DNA of 64,000 nt from Flavobacteriaceae bacterium. Lineage in GTDB: Bacteria; Bacteroidota; Bacteroidia; Flavobacteriales; Flavobacteriaceae. The first letter of the stretch is position 1; each line of letters starts with the position of its first letter. The stretch spans positions 1-64,000 of the forward strand of contig JAGYJF010000003.1 of assembly GCA_018402135.1 (NCBI GenBank), in the 5' to 3' direction. Below are positions 1 to 9,826 of this stretch, piece by piece. A program made the translations under genes and the position numbers. The notes under the pieces are model-generated. The model searched no databases and was not told the origin of the DNA. It saw only the letters and a program-made list of their open reading frames with translations.

Positions 1-126
1 ATACATTATAACTTAACACTCCCGCCAATTGCCTGGATTGGTATTAACGGTAAAGTTTAACGTTGCTGCGAAGTCAGGAGACTTCGCCTTTACTTTGGAT
101 TCAATAAAAAACATTAATTTTATTCA

Positions 127-200
127 AAGGAAAGCAGAGGTGAACTTTAAACTTCGCTAGTTAAGAACTATGCTCTGCATTAGTCCTCTGCCTTCTCCTT
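127..200 (+). ncRNA. Candidate IS110 bridge-RNA stem-internal loop-hairpin upstream of the transposase
   Basis: Stem 127-140/185-200 (AAGGAAAGCAGAGG with CCTCTGCCTTCTCCTT, bulged), inner hairpin TAGTT-AAG-AACTA 158-170, single-stranded flanks 141-157 and 171-184; separate perfect hairpin GCGAAGTC-AGGA-GACTTCGC at 68-87. Confidence 0.45.
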
Positions 201-299
201 GAATCCTGTTGAATTGCTTCAAATAGAATGATAGACATAGCGGTCTAATAAAGGCTCTAAAGAAGTTCAACATTTTTTGTTTATCCTAAAACCAAAGTT

Positions 300-1214
300 A
301 TGAAAAATTATTCTTTGAACATTGGCATTGATGTTTCAAAATTAAAATTGGATATCAGTATCTTAAATCCGGTTACATTTACATCTGAACATTTTGTGAT
401 TGAGAACACCGCAAGAGACATCAAACTCTTTATTAAACAATTAATTAAAAAAGAAATCGATCCAAAATCGGTTTTATTCTGTTGTGAGAATACAGGGTAT
501 TACACAAATCATTTATTGTTCACTTTACTTGATTTGCAGCTTGATCTATGGATAGTTCCAGCTATTGAAATAAAAAGGTCCAAAGGTTTGGCAAGAGGGA
601 AATCAGACAAGATAGATGCTAAAGATATAGCTGTTTATAGTTTAAAGAACTTGGAAAAGCTATGTCTGACTGAGATGGTAGACAAGGACATTCAAAAGTT
701 AAAGTTACTTTATACTGAAAGAGAAAAGATGCTAAAATCCCTATTAATTATGGAAACAACTTCTGAGGGTAAGTCTTTTATTGACAAAGAAATTTATAAA
801 GAAATAGCCTCATTGAATCTTTCTTTAATTAAAAACATTAAAAGTTCAATCAATAAAATTGAACAGAAAATCCAGGTAATCATTAAGTCAAATGAAAAGT
901 TACACAAACAAGCAGAACTCATACAATCAATACCTGGAATAGGTGTACAAACAACTACTTATTTAATTATCGCAACAAGGGGGTTTACAGCTTTTAATAA
1001 TTGGAGAAAGTTTGCTTGTTACAGTGGAATTGGGCCTTTTGAATACACTTCAGGTTCAAGTATCAAGGGTCGGACAAAAGTCAATCACATTGCTGATAAA
1101 AAAATGAAGTCCCTATTACAAATGTGTGCAATGACAACTATTAAATATGACCCACAGATAAGAGATTACTATCAGAAGAAAAGAAGGGAAGAATGCAATG
1201 CTAGTTTTAAATAA
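300..1214 (+). mobile_element. IS110-family transposase (DEDD N-terminal domain + transposase_20 C-terminal domain)
   Basis: ORF MKNYSLNIGIDVSKLKLDI...ENTGYYTNHL...KSDKIDAKDIA...IQSIPGIGVQTTTYLI...FACYSGIGPFEYTSGSSIKGRTKV matches the IS110/IS1111 family layout; long non-coding region upstream. Confidence 0.9.
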
Positions 1215-1354
1215 TGTAAGATGTAAACTTGTGAGTAGAGTATTTGCAGTGGTTCAAAGAGAATCACCATATGTTAATACCTATAAATTTGTGTCTTAAA
1301 CTTTAACACTTTTTAATTGTTTTTTATCATAGAATGCAGAGCATGGTGATAAAA

Positions 1355-1831
1355 CTATGCATCCACCAACTCCCGCACCAGCTCATACACCAAATGCGAC
1401 TCCCAACCGCGGTACAACAAATAATCGGCTAGTTTCTTTTTCTTTTTAAAAGAATTGGGTTCTTTAATGGCGGCGCAGCGTTTTTCGGCTAATGCATAGA
1501 GGGTTTTTTGATAGTCGACATCGGAAAATTGTTGTAGGGCTGCCTTGATGTTATAGGCTGAAATATCACGCATTTTCAATTCGCGCGTGATGCGTTGTTT
1601 GCCCCATTGTTTGATGCGGAACTTCCCACGGGCAAAGGCCATGGCAAAACGGGTTTCGTTGAGATAGTTATCTTCAATAAGGTGGTTGATGATGGTGTCG
1701 ATGGCTATGGGAATCATCCCCATACTTTGCAATTTTTTCCTTACTTCTTGGTGGCAACGTTCCTGATATGCGCAATAATGTTCCAAAGCTTTTTGTGCTT
1801 CATCGATGGTATGGGTTTTTGATGGTTGCAT
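1355..1831 (-). CDS. recX: Regulatory protein RecX
   Basis: MQPSKTHTIDEAQKALEHYCAYQERCHQEVRKKLQSMG...FARGKFRIKQWGKQRITRELKMR is typical of RecX; ORF extends to 1903 but the start at 1831 is more likely. Confidence 0.85.
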   Translation of the reverse strand: MQPSKTHTIDEAQKALEHYCAYQERCHQEVRKKLQSMGMIPIAIDTIINHLIEDNYLNETRFAMAFARGKFRIKQWGKQRITRELKMRDISAYNIKAALQQFSDVDYQKTLYALAEKRCAAIKEPNSFKKKKKLADYLLYRGWESHLVYELVRELVDA

Positions 1832-1948
1832 GTACAAAAATAATAACATTTTGTTAATAAAATACTTAACTTTGCAATCCCCAAACGCAGTAATTTTGAA
1901 CACGAATAGGTAACCTACTTCTTGTGATTGATTAATTGTGCGTTTTTT

Positions 1949-4900
1949 ATGAGATTAAAATTACTTTTTTGTTTATTGCTTTTTGTAAGTGCCTTGGGGT
2001 TTGGGCAGTCAATATTTACTAATCCGATAACTGGCACAAATCCAAACACTGCCAATCCATATACTACGGGTCAACTTATAAATCCAAATATTACTGTCAG
2101 TGGTATAGGCCGAGGCGCAGGCATTAATGGTACCAACGCCAATAATCGCTATAATGCCAACGGTTGGGATACTGTAACAATTGATTTAAATGCTTATTTT
2201 GAATTCACCATCACGCCAAATACTGGCTTTGAAATAGATTTTGTAAGTTTCGTTTATACGGGACAAGCATCTGGAACTGGACCAACCTCATTTGCCTTTA
2301 GAAGTAGTGTTGATGGTTATTCAGCAAATATTGGTACACCTACAGCAACTGGGGTAACAATTGATTTGTCTAATGCTACTTATCAAAATATAACTGGACC
2401 CATAACTTTTCGCTTATATGCATGGAGTGCGTCAGGAGCCGGTGGCACTTTCAGCGTTAATGATTTTACCTTCAACGGCAATGTAAATTCAACTTCTTCA
2501 CCAAATATAAATATTTCTCCAGCATCCATAACCGGCTTAGATTACATAGCTGGTAACGGCCCTTCTGCAGAGCAAACCTTTACGGTGTCAGGCTCCAATT
2601 TAACCAATAACATTACTTTAACTACGCCTGCTAATTTCGAGATTTCAACAACTTCGGGTAGTGGTTTTGGGCCTAATGTTACGCTGACGCCAACTAGCGG
2701 AACTGTGGCTAACACCACCATATATACACGTCTTGCTGGCGGATTGACTAACGGAAATTATACTGGTAATATCAATGCAATAAGTACTGGGGCGGCAGCG
2801 CAAAATGTAGCAGCATCAGGAACAGTGATTGCCGATGTGGTGATAACTGAGATTATGTATGATACGCCCGGAGCTAATGATTTAGAATGGATTGAGATTT
2901 GTAATCTCACAGGAAGTGCCCAAAATATTTCCAACTACCAAATTGAGGTGAATGGTACTACCCGATTTACTTTTCCTGCAGGCGCTAATATCCCGGATAC
3001 TTCGTGCATAACGGTAAGAATTGGTTATTTGGCCTCTTCACCAGCACCTGAATGTCCGTTCACGCCAAGTTTTTCAAACCCGATTGGTACCACAAATGTT
3101 TTAGCCAATACTAGCAGAACTATTACACTTTTAGCCTCCGATGGCGTTTCTGTGGCAGATGAGGTCACTTATTCTGAAGCAGACGGCGCTGATGGTAATG
3201 GATCCACCTTACATGTTATTGATGCCACAGTCGATAATTCAGATACAGGTAATGGGAATTGGACAGAAGTTAGCAATGGTGGTTCACCGGGGGTAAACAC
3301 GGTTGTTGCGCCTTGTGCTGTTCAAAATATTGTAGTAAGAGGCGATATTGGAACTTTTCCAACTATTTCAAGTGATGGCAGTAATACTCCGATAGGTACA
3401 GATAACACCTTGTTCGCAGCACAAACTATCGGTAATAGTCAAGATAAAACTTTTAGAATAGCGAATGAAGGTACTTTACCCTTAACGATTGCGAGTATTA
3501 CGATTGGCGGCGCTAATCCAGCAGATTTTAGCATCACCCAAATGCCGTCGTTCAATATAGCTGCCAGCACCTTTGCCTTATTGGAAATCTCATTTTCTCC
3601 TCTGGCAGGAGGTCAGCGCAACGCTACAGTAACCGTTGCAAGTGATGATCCAGACACCCCGAGTTATGTGTTCAACATTAGAGGCACTGGCATCTGTGCC
3701 GTAAGTAGTCCAACCTTATCACCATCCAGTGGTCCTACAGGTACCATTGTGACTTTAACTGGTGAAAATTTTGGCGGTAGCACCACACTTACCTATCAAG
3801 GTAGTCCGGTAGCTGTTACCATCATTTCTACTACCCAACTTGAGTTTGAAATTCCTGCTGGTGCTGGTTCGGGTACTGCTGCGTTCACCAATAATATTGG
3901 TTGCCAAGGCACTGCCAGCTTCACGGTCTTGAATAATACCATAACAAGTTGTGAGGGAACTGCAGGTAGTGTGCCAAGCGATTTATTTATTAGCGAAGTG
4001 ACCGATGCAACCTTCGGTGGTTTAACCTACATTGAAATCTTTAATGCAACGGGCGGCAATGTGGCTCTTGGCGATTATGCTCTACAATTATTCTACAATG
4101 GTTCAGATACCCCGCAATACACGCTCAATTTAGATACTGTAAATCTATTAAATTTAAACACCTACGTTGTGGCTATTGGAATGGGCCCTTCCAATTGTTC
4201 TGTCCTTGGTGGCGATGGAAGTTTTGCTGACCAATCTACAACCCAAGCCGGCATAAATGTGGTTAATGATGAACATGACATGATTCGTTTGGTGAAAAAC
4301 GGTGCTAGTGAACTTGTGGATGAATTTGGTGTTTATGAAGATGAAAACTGGATAAATGCCACTATAATCACTGGTGATAGAGGTTTTAATTTTAGAAGAT
4401 TAAATACGGCAGGCACACTACCGAGGGTTCCTTTTAATTTGTCTGATTGGGAGGTAATTGATTGGGCTGGTACTGGTTCAACCACCTGCCTAACAAATAA
4501 CGATTACAGCAATATTGGTGTTTACGATTTCTCACTTGGCATCCCACCAAGTACTACACCACCAGTGGTAACAAGCTCCAATTGTTTAGAAGCTACCATA
4601 ACAGTAACCGCTACTGAAGGTGTTGCTAGCGGTAATGCTTTAACCTATCAATGGTACGCAGCGGCACCAGGGGATACCAACTGGATCGCCTTAAGCGACG
4701 ATGCAGTTTATTCGGGTGTTAGTACCAACGAATTAATCATTAACAACACTTTTAACCTCAACAACTACCAGTACTATTGTGAAGTACGTGAAAATACCGC
4801 AACGTGCTCTCAAGCTAGTGATGCCGTTAGAATAGAGATTGAGCAAACAACTTGGAATGGCACTGCCTGGAGCAATGGCGCGCCAAATGCAGGAACGGTG

Positions 4901-6535
4901 GCGATTTTAAATGCAAATTATACTACGGCTGTACCAACACCGAGTTTTACAGCGTGCAACTTGGTTGTAAATGCTATTTTGGATGTTAGAGATGGTTATT
5001 TTGTCGAGGTAATTAATGATGCCTCAGTGAATACAGATGGTAATATAATTGTTCAGACTCGCGGTGCCTTTGTTCAAAGAAATGATGCGGGAACGTTTGT
5101 ATTAAATGGTGGCAATTCATCAGTTAATAAAGATACAGCTCCTAAGCAAAATTGGTATGACTATACCTATTGGTCTTCGCCAGTAGTTAATGAAACGGCA
5201 GAAAATGCCTTTGGATTATCGCCCGCCAATCGCAGATTTTATTTTGAGGCACAAAATTTTGTGGATATCGATGGCAATGATATTGATGATATTGGCAACG
5301 ACTGGCAAATTGCCACGGGATTATTAACGCCTGGTTTAGGCTATGCCGTAACTTCTTTTAATGTAGGGCCATTCCCTAGAATAGATCAGAATAATTTTAA
5401 TGGCGCTTTTAACAATGGTATTATAAATGTGCCCGTATACAGAAATCCCGCTAATCCAATTGCAAGTAATAATTGGAATTTCATAGGTAATCCGTATCCT
5501 TCGGCTATTGACTTTGAGGAGTTCCATAATCAAAATGCTGGCGCCATTGAAGGTTCAGCTTACCTATGGTCACAATCCTTGCCGCCATTAGCTATCAATC
5601 CTGGCAACCAAGTTCTCAACTTTAATAGAAATGATTATGCCATCATTAATGTGGGCTCCGGTAATGTGGCTGGCGGTGCTGTTGGACTTCCGCCAAATAA
5701 CTTTATTCCATCTGGTCAAGGGTTTTTTGTAAATGCAACAGGCAATGGTACCGTTACTTTTAGTAATAGTATCAGGTTGGCCGATGGTAATAGTAATAAT
5801 AATTTTTACAGAAGTAACAATGTAGTTGTTCCAGACAAACTCTGGCTTAACCTGACCTCAGACAACGGCGTGTTTAACCAAATTTTAGTGGCCTATGTGC
5901 CAGGCGCTACCAATAACGACGATGGTATGTATTACGACGCCCCACGAAATCTATCCACCGGTACTTACGCCAGTTTGTACTCCATTATAGCACAGAGCGA
6001 CAAACCCTTCGCCATACAAGGTAAAAACCCCATGAGTTTAAATCCTGATGAAGTGATTCCTTTAGGGTTTTCGACTTCTATTGAGGTGGCTACCTTATAT
6101 AGCATTTCTATTGCGCAGCTGCAAGGTGATTTTATGACTAACCACAGTATCTATCTTAAGGATAAGTTGAAGAATATCGTACACAACTTATCGGAGAGCG
6201 ATTATATCTTTACTTCGGAAGTGGGCGACTTTAAACAACGTTTTGATATAGTGTTCAACCGTGAAAGCTTGAGTGTTGGTGAGGCTTTATTATCGCCACA
6301 GTCGCTCTCTATTATAGAACTTTCTGACGGCGATGTACAGTTCAGCGTTGCAGAAAACCATCAAATTAAAACTATTGAAATCATCGATTTACAAGGGAGA
6401 ACCATTTACCAATTAAAAGGTGCTAGCAACCTAGAAACCTATAACCTGTCGCAATTGAGCAGTGCGGCTTATGTGGCCAAAGTAACCTTGTCTAACGGAC
6501 AAACTATTAATAAGAAAGCCATTAAGCGCTTGTAA
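1949..6535 (+). CDS. Large secreted multidomain protein (lamin-tail domains, choice-of-anchor D-like, IPT/TIG-like) with C-terminal T9SS sorting domain
   Basis: Signal peptide MRLKLLFCLLLFVSALGFGQ; DVVITEIMYDTPGANDLEWIEICN and LFISEVTDATFGGLTYIEIFNATGG (lamin-tail-like); C-terminus IKTIEIIDLQGRTIYQLKG...YVAKVTLSNGQTINKKAIKRL. Confidence 0.8.
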   Translation: MRLKLLFCLLLFVSALGFGQSIFTNPITGTNPNTANPYTTGQLINPNITVSGIGRGAGINGTNANNRYNANGWDTVTIDLNAYFEFTITPNTGFEIDFVSFVYTGQASGTGPTSFAFRSSVDGYSANIGTPTATGVTIDLSNATYQNITGPITFRLYAWSASGAGGTFSVNDFTFNGNVNSTSSPNINISPASITGLDYIAGNGPSAEQTFTVSGSNLTNNITLTTPANFEISTTSGSGFGPNVTLTPTSGTVANTTIYTRLAGGLTNGNYTGNINAISTGAAAQNVAASGTVIADVVITEIMYDTPGANDLEWIEICNLTGSAQNISNYQIEVNGTTRFTFPAGANIPDTSCITVRIGYLASSPAPECPFTPSFSNPIGTTNVLANTSRTITLLASDGVSVADEVTYSEADGADGNGSTLHVIDATVDNSDTGNGNWTEVSNGGSPGVNTVVAPCAVQNIVVRGDIGTFPTISSDGSNTPIGTDNTLFAAQTIGNSQDKTFRIANEGTLPLTIASITIGGANPADFSITQMPSFNIAASTFALLEISFSPLAGGQRNATVTVASDDPDTPSYVFNIRGTGICAVSSPTLSPSSGPTGTIVTLTGENFGGSTTLTYQGSPVAVTIISTTQLEFEIPAGAGSGTAAFTNNIGCQGTASFTVLNNTITSCEGTAGSVPSDLFISEVTDATFGGLTYIEIFNATGGNVALGDYALQLFYNGSDTPQYTLNLDTVNLLNLNTYVVAIGMGPSNCSVLGGDGSFADQSTTQAGINVVNDEHDMIRLVKNGASELVDEFGVYEDENWINATIITGDRGFNFRRLNTAGTLPRVPFNLSDWEVIDWAGTGSTTCLTNNDYSNIGVYDFSLGIPPSTTPPVVTSSNCLEATITVTATEGVASGNALTYQWYAAAPGDTNWIALSDDAVYSGVSTNELIINNTFNLNNYQYYCEVRENTATCSQASDAVRIEIEQTTWNGTAWSNGAPNAGTVAILNANYTTAVPTPSFTACNLVVNAILDVRDGYFVEVINDASVNTDGNIIVQTRGAFVQRNDAGTFVLNGGNSSVNKDTAPKQNWYDYTYWSSPVVNETAENAFGLSPANRRFYFEAQNFVDIDGNDIDDIGNDWQIATGLLTPGLGYAVTSFNVGPFPRIDQNNFNGAFNNGIINVPVYRNPANPIASNNWNFIGNPYPSAIDFEEFHNQNAGAIEGSAYLWSQSLPPLAINPGNQVLNFNRNDYAIINVGSGNVAGGAVGLPPNNFIPSGQGFFVNATGNGTVTFSNSIRLADGNSNNNFYRSNNVVVPDKLWLNLTSDNGVFNQILVAYVPGATNNDDGMYYDAPRNLSTGTYASLYSIIAQSDKPFAIQGKNPMSLNPDEVIPLGFSTSIEVATLYSISIAQLQGDFMTNHSIYLKDKLKNIVHNLSESDYIFTSEVGDFKQRFDIVFNRESLSVGEALLSPQSLSIIELSDGDVQFSVAENHQIKTIEIIDLQGRTIYQLKGASNLETYNLSQLSSAAYVAKVTLSNGQTINKKAIKRL

Positions 6536-6555
6536 CTATTACATAATAAAACATT

Positions 6556-6596
6556 AAAAAAGCCTTTGACGACAACATCGCTTCAAAGGCTTTTTT
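6556..6596. terminator. Bidirectional intrinsic terminator
   Basis: AAAAAAGCCTTTGA...TTCAAAGGCTTTTTT between convergent genes. Confidence 0.8.
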
Positions 6597-7314
6597 AATG
6601 AAATACTTGGTGCAACACGTCTAAAGATTTTGGCTTTTTAAAGTTTCCGAGTTGTAAATCGTAATAAACCAATAGCATATTTAAAAAAGACTGGCGTTTG
6701 GCAGCCGATAATTTGATGCTGTGATAGGCTTCAAAATTGGTTTCTAAAAACTGTTTTAGCAGGGCTGCGTTTTCCCCCGAAATGACATAAACGCCTGTAT
6801 TACTGTGGGTAAATAAGCCGCTTTCAAGATCGAAATAATCAAAGTTTTCCTTTTTTAGTTCTGGATAAAAGCCCAGGTATTGCGACAACCTGAGTAAAAA
6901 CATCAAATGGAAGTTGGCAATATCGTCTTCGTGGTCTATAAATTGAAAGCTGTTGCTGAGGTAATTGAACAATTCTTCATTTTTCGATTCTTCTTTTAAA
7001 CAAGTCGCTAACACTTCAGATAAAAATAATACCAAGGTGCTTTTATAAATATCAGACTGTAAAGTCTGGTAAATACAAAGCGATTTAACCTCCTTTATAT
7101 ACTGTAGGTTTCTGTTGGGTTTAAAATCATCAATTAAAATCAATTGCGACAAAACTTGATAGTAGCCAATCACTGGATTTTTCTTGTTGCTTTTAAAAGC
7201 GCCTTTCACGAGATAGCTCACAATGCCACGCTGCTCGGTAAAACATTTAATAATAAGATCGTTGTCGTTTAATTTTAATTTTGATAAAACAATGGCCTTC
7301 GTTTCAGATAACAT
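6595..7314 (-). CDS. recO: DNA repair protein RecO
   Basis: MLSETKAIVLSKLKLNDNDLIIKCFTEQRGIVSYLVKGAFKSNKK is a RecO N-terminus; ORF to 7338 has an upstream alternative start. Confidence 0.85.
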   Translation of the reverse strand: MLSETKAIVLSKLKLNDNDLIIKCFTEQRGIVSYLVKGAFKSNKKNPVIGYYQVLSQLILIDDFKPNRNLQYIKEVKSLCIYQTLQSDIYKSTLVLFLSEVLATCLKEESKNEELFNYLSNSFQFIDHEDDIANFHLMFLLRLSQYLGFYPELKKENFDYFDLESGLFTHSNTGVYVISGENAALLKQFLETNFEAYHSIKLSAAKRQSFLNMLLVYYDLQLGNFKKPKSLDVLHQVFH

Positions 7315-7321
7315 AGCGCGG

Positions 7322-9706
7322 TTATTTCCCTCGAACAATTAGGACTTTTAACACCTTAGACTCTTGCGTATCCAAATCCGAAATAAGAATGAGATACACC
7401 CCTGAAGCAACAATATTGTTGTTTAAATTGCGCCCATTCCATATGGCGATGCCACCATCTATGCCCAAATTATAACGCGCTGATGAGTTTCGTAGGTTTA
7501 TTCTGGATTGTGCTTCGGCTACCAAATTGCCTTCAACATCGGTTATTTTAATATTGACATTTTGGGTGAGGCCTTTTATTTTCACGCCTTTATTAATATC
7601 GTTTAAATCGCTGGCGCCAAGAATATCGTACTCAGGCCGCACCGGATTTGGGTAGACGAAGGCATTCGTTAATTCTTCCTCTGGCGCTGAGCTACCCGAG
7701 GTAAAAGCCACCATACCACGATCGGTTGCGAAGTACACAATGCCATTATTCTGGTCAATGGCAATATCGGTAATAACATTGGATGGTAAAGGGGAATTAT
7801 CTTTGGTAAAATGGAAAATGGTCTGCTGACCGTTGGGCGAAAAGTAAAACGCTCCAGACGTTAAGGTTCCCACCCATTTATTGTTTGAGCCATCTACTTT
7901 AATGTCGGTAATTAATTCGTCTAAGAGCAGTTCGCGCGGGATGCCGCGTTCGTCTATAATGATGCTGTTTACTGAAGGATTTGGCGTATTAAAAATATTA
8001 GTGGTATTAAATAGCACTCGTAAACCATTAACGGTGCCAATCCACAGTTGGTTTCTGTTATCTAAAGCAAGCGCCGTAGTTGCGGGTGTGGGCATATTTT
8101 GAGAAGCAGCATCAATTTTAAGGATTTGTGTGCCACTAATGGTTTCGTTAAAGGCTATCACGCCGTTTCGTCTTGAGGCCGTCCATTTGGTGCCATTGTT
8201 ATCCACTACCAAATCCCCGAATCCAATTTCACCATTTAAAGGATCTTCTATCAAGGCTCCAAAACTAAAGTTTTGCCAATTTCCTGTAGCGGGATCATAC
8301 GATTTTAAGGCCCTATCAATTCTACTTGTTACGGACCATAGTTTACCTGTTCTATCAAAAGTTAATCCAGCGACTCTAATACCAATAAAACTGGGATTAT
8401 TTGGCAGAATTAGACTTTCTAAATCGCTATTGGTTTGGTTGTATAAAATGGTTGGTTGGAAGTCGTTAAACTCTAATATTCCATCTTTAAATGAACTGAT
8501 AAATACTTGTTGTGCATTAAAAGGATTGGGTGCTATATAAGCTAGGTTTCTGGCGGTAAGAAGACTATCAAACGGTATTGATTTCCACTCCTCGTCAACC
8601 CTATAACTCATCCCTCTGGAACGTAAAGGAAAAGAATTAAAGGCATCGGTATAATCGCCATAAGTTACCCACACCTGATTGTTAAAAGCATTGATTCTAA
8701 ACGGATCGTTTCTAAGCGGACCGTTTGGTAAAATTTGTTGAATAAAGGCCCCATTATTGCTATCTAATCTCAAAACACCAAAATCTCTTGTGCCTAAAAA
8801 AATACTGCCATTAATGGAAACCGCACTTGAATAGGGTGTATTGAATTCGGGAATAGCTGAGATGCTAAGTGTTTCGGTGGCGTTTTCATCTAAAACAATA
8901 ACGCGATTTAAAAGTGTAATAATTAAATTTCCGTCGCTTACATTACTATCTAATGGCGCCGATGTAAAATTTATGAGTAGCTGGATATTATTGTTGACCA
9001 CTTCGTACAGTGCGTTGTTACTGCGGGTTGTAAAAAGTCTGTTCCCAACTGAATTCATAGTTAGAAAATTGCCCGTTGAAATGGTTTGCCACTGCTGAAA
9101 ATCAATTAGATTGGCGTTTGCTAGATCGCCAACCTTAATAGCATTGTTACTTTGACAGGCGGCGTAAATAGCCCCGTTAAAAACGGCTGTTTGCAAAACG
9201 GGTATCTGACTGCCTCCAATACCTATGAGGTAAGTATCGCCAAATTCTAAGCGTTCTAAATCATATACTACAATTCCGAAACCTGTTGCAATATAAACAA
9301 GACCTTGGTGTTCATTAAAATGATTAATCCGTTTAAAACTTGGATTGATTGTTTCCTTTTCAAGAATATCCACTACTGGAAACACCGTGTTGTCTACTTC
9401 TGAATAAATTTCTATTAACCCGTTGGTATAGCCTATGAGCAGTGATTGAAACTCGGTACTGAATTCGATTTCTGAAATAAATTCTCCAGATAATCCTTCA
9501 ACAGTGGTAAGTGTTTCAATTTCATTACTTAATAAGTCGTAAGAAAACAACACATTTTCGGAGGCCGCATACACTTTGGTATCACTAGCGGTAATATCAA
9601 CAATGTTATTATATGAAAAATGCGACTCCCACAACACCGAAAAGTCTTGCGCCACAGCCACTAAGGAAATCAAACACAACAATGCAGAAACTACAATATT
9701 TTTCAT
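7322..9706 (-). CDS. PorZ-like two-beta-propeller protein with C-terminal sorting domain
   Basis: Signal peptide, repeated propeller motifs (DNRNQLWIGTVNGLRVL; DGSNNKWVGTLTSGAFYF), T9SS-type C-terminus (NNIVASGVYLILISDLDTQESKVLKVLIVRGK), adjacent to recO. Confidence 0.65.
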   Translation of the reverse strand: MKNIVVSALLCLISLVAVAQDFSVLWESHFSYNNIVDITASDTKVYAASENVLFSYDLLSNEIETLTTVEGLSGEFISEIEFSTEFQSLLIGYTNGLIEIYSEVDNTVFPVVDILEKETINPSFKRINHFNEHQGLVYIATGFGIVVYDLERLEFGDTYLIGIGGSQIPVLQTAVFNGAIYAACQSNNAIKVGDLANANLIDFQQWQTISTGNFLTMNSVGNRLFTTRSNNALYEVVNNNIQLLINFTSAPLDSNVSDGNLIITLLNRVIVLDENATETLSISAIPEFNTPYSSAVSINGSIFLGTRDFGVLRLDSNNGAFIQQILPNGPLRNDPFRINAFNNQVWVTYGDYTDAFNSFPLRSRGMSYRVDEEWKSIPFDSLLTARNLAYIAPNPFNAQQVFISSFKDGILEFNDFQPTILYNQTNSDLESLILPNNPSFIGIRVAGLTFDRTGKLWSVTSRIDRALKSYDPATGNWQNFSFGALIEDPLNGEIGFGDLVVDNNGTKWTASRRNGVIAFNETISGTQILKIDAASQNMPTPATTALALDNRNQLWIGTVNGLRVLFNTTNIFNTPNPSVNSIIIDERGIPRELLLDELITDIKVDGSNNKWVGTLTSGAFYFSPNGQQTIFHFTKDNSPLPSNVITDIAIDQNNGIVYFATDRGMVAFTSGSSAPEEELTNAFVYPNPVRPEYDILGASDLNDINKGVKIKGLTQNVNIKITDVEGNLVAEAQSRINLRNSSARYNLGIDGGIAIWNGRNLNNNIVASGVYLILISDLDTQESKVLKVLIVRGK

Positions 9707-9775
9707 TTCAATATTTAAGATTCAAAGATATTTATATCTAACGAAATTATAAGATAATATGATATGTTATTGCAT

Positions 9776-9812
9776 AAAAAAGCCCTTGACAAATTAGCAA
9801 GGGCCTTATTTA
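9776..9812. terminator. Intrinsic terminator
   Basis: AAAAAAGCCCTTGACAAATTAGCAAGGGCCTTATTT. Confidence 0.7.
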
Positions 9813-9826
9813 TTTTCAAAATTAGG

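Noticed and set aside
1928-6535. Repetitive Gly/Asn/Thr-rich sequence considered as a possible DNA repeat array or CRISPR
   Set aside because: Repetition is at protein level in an open secreted-protein frame; no regular spacer-repeat spacing.
7881-9098. Plus-strand ORFs opposite the PorZ-like gene (7881-8102, 8130-8540, 8841-9098)
   Set aside because: Antisense to a well-supported coding frame, with composition typical of reversed coding sequence.
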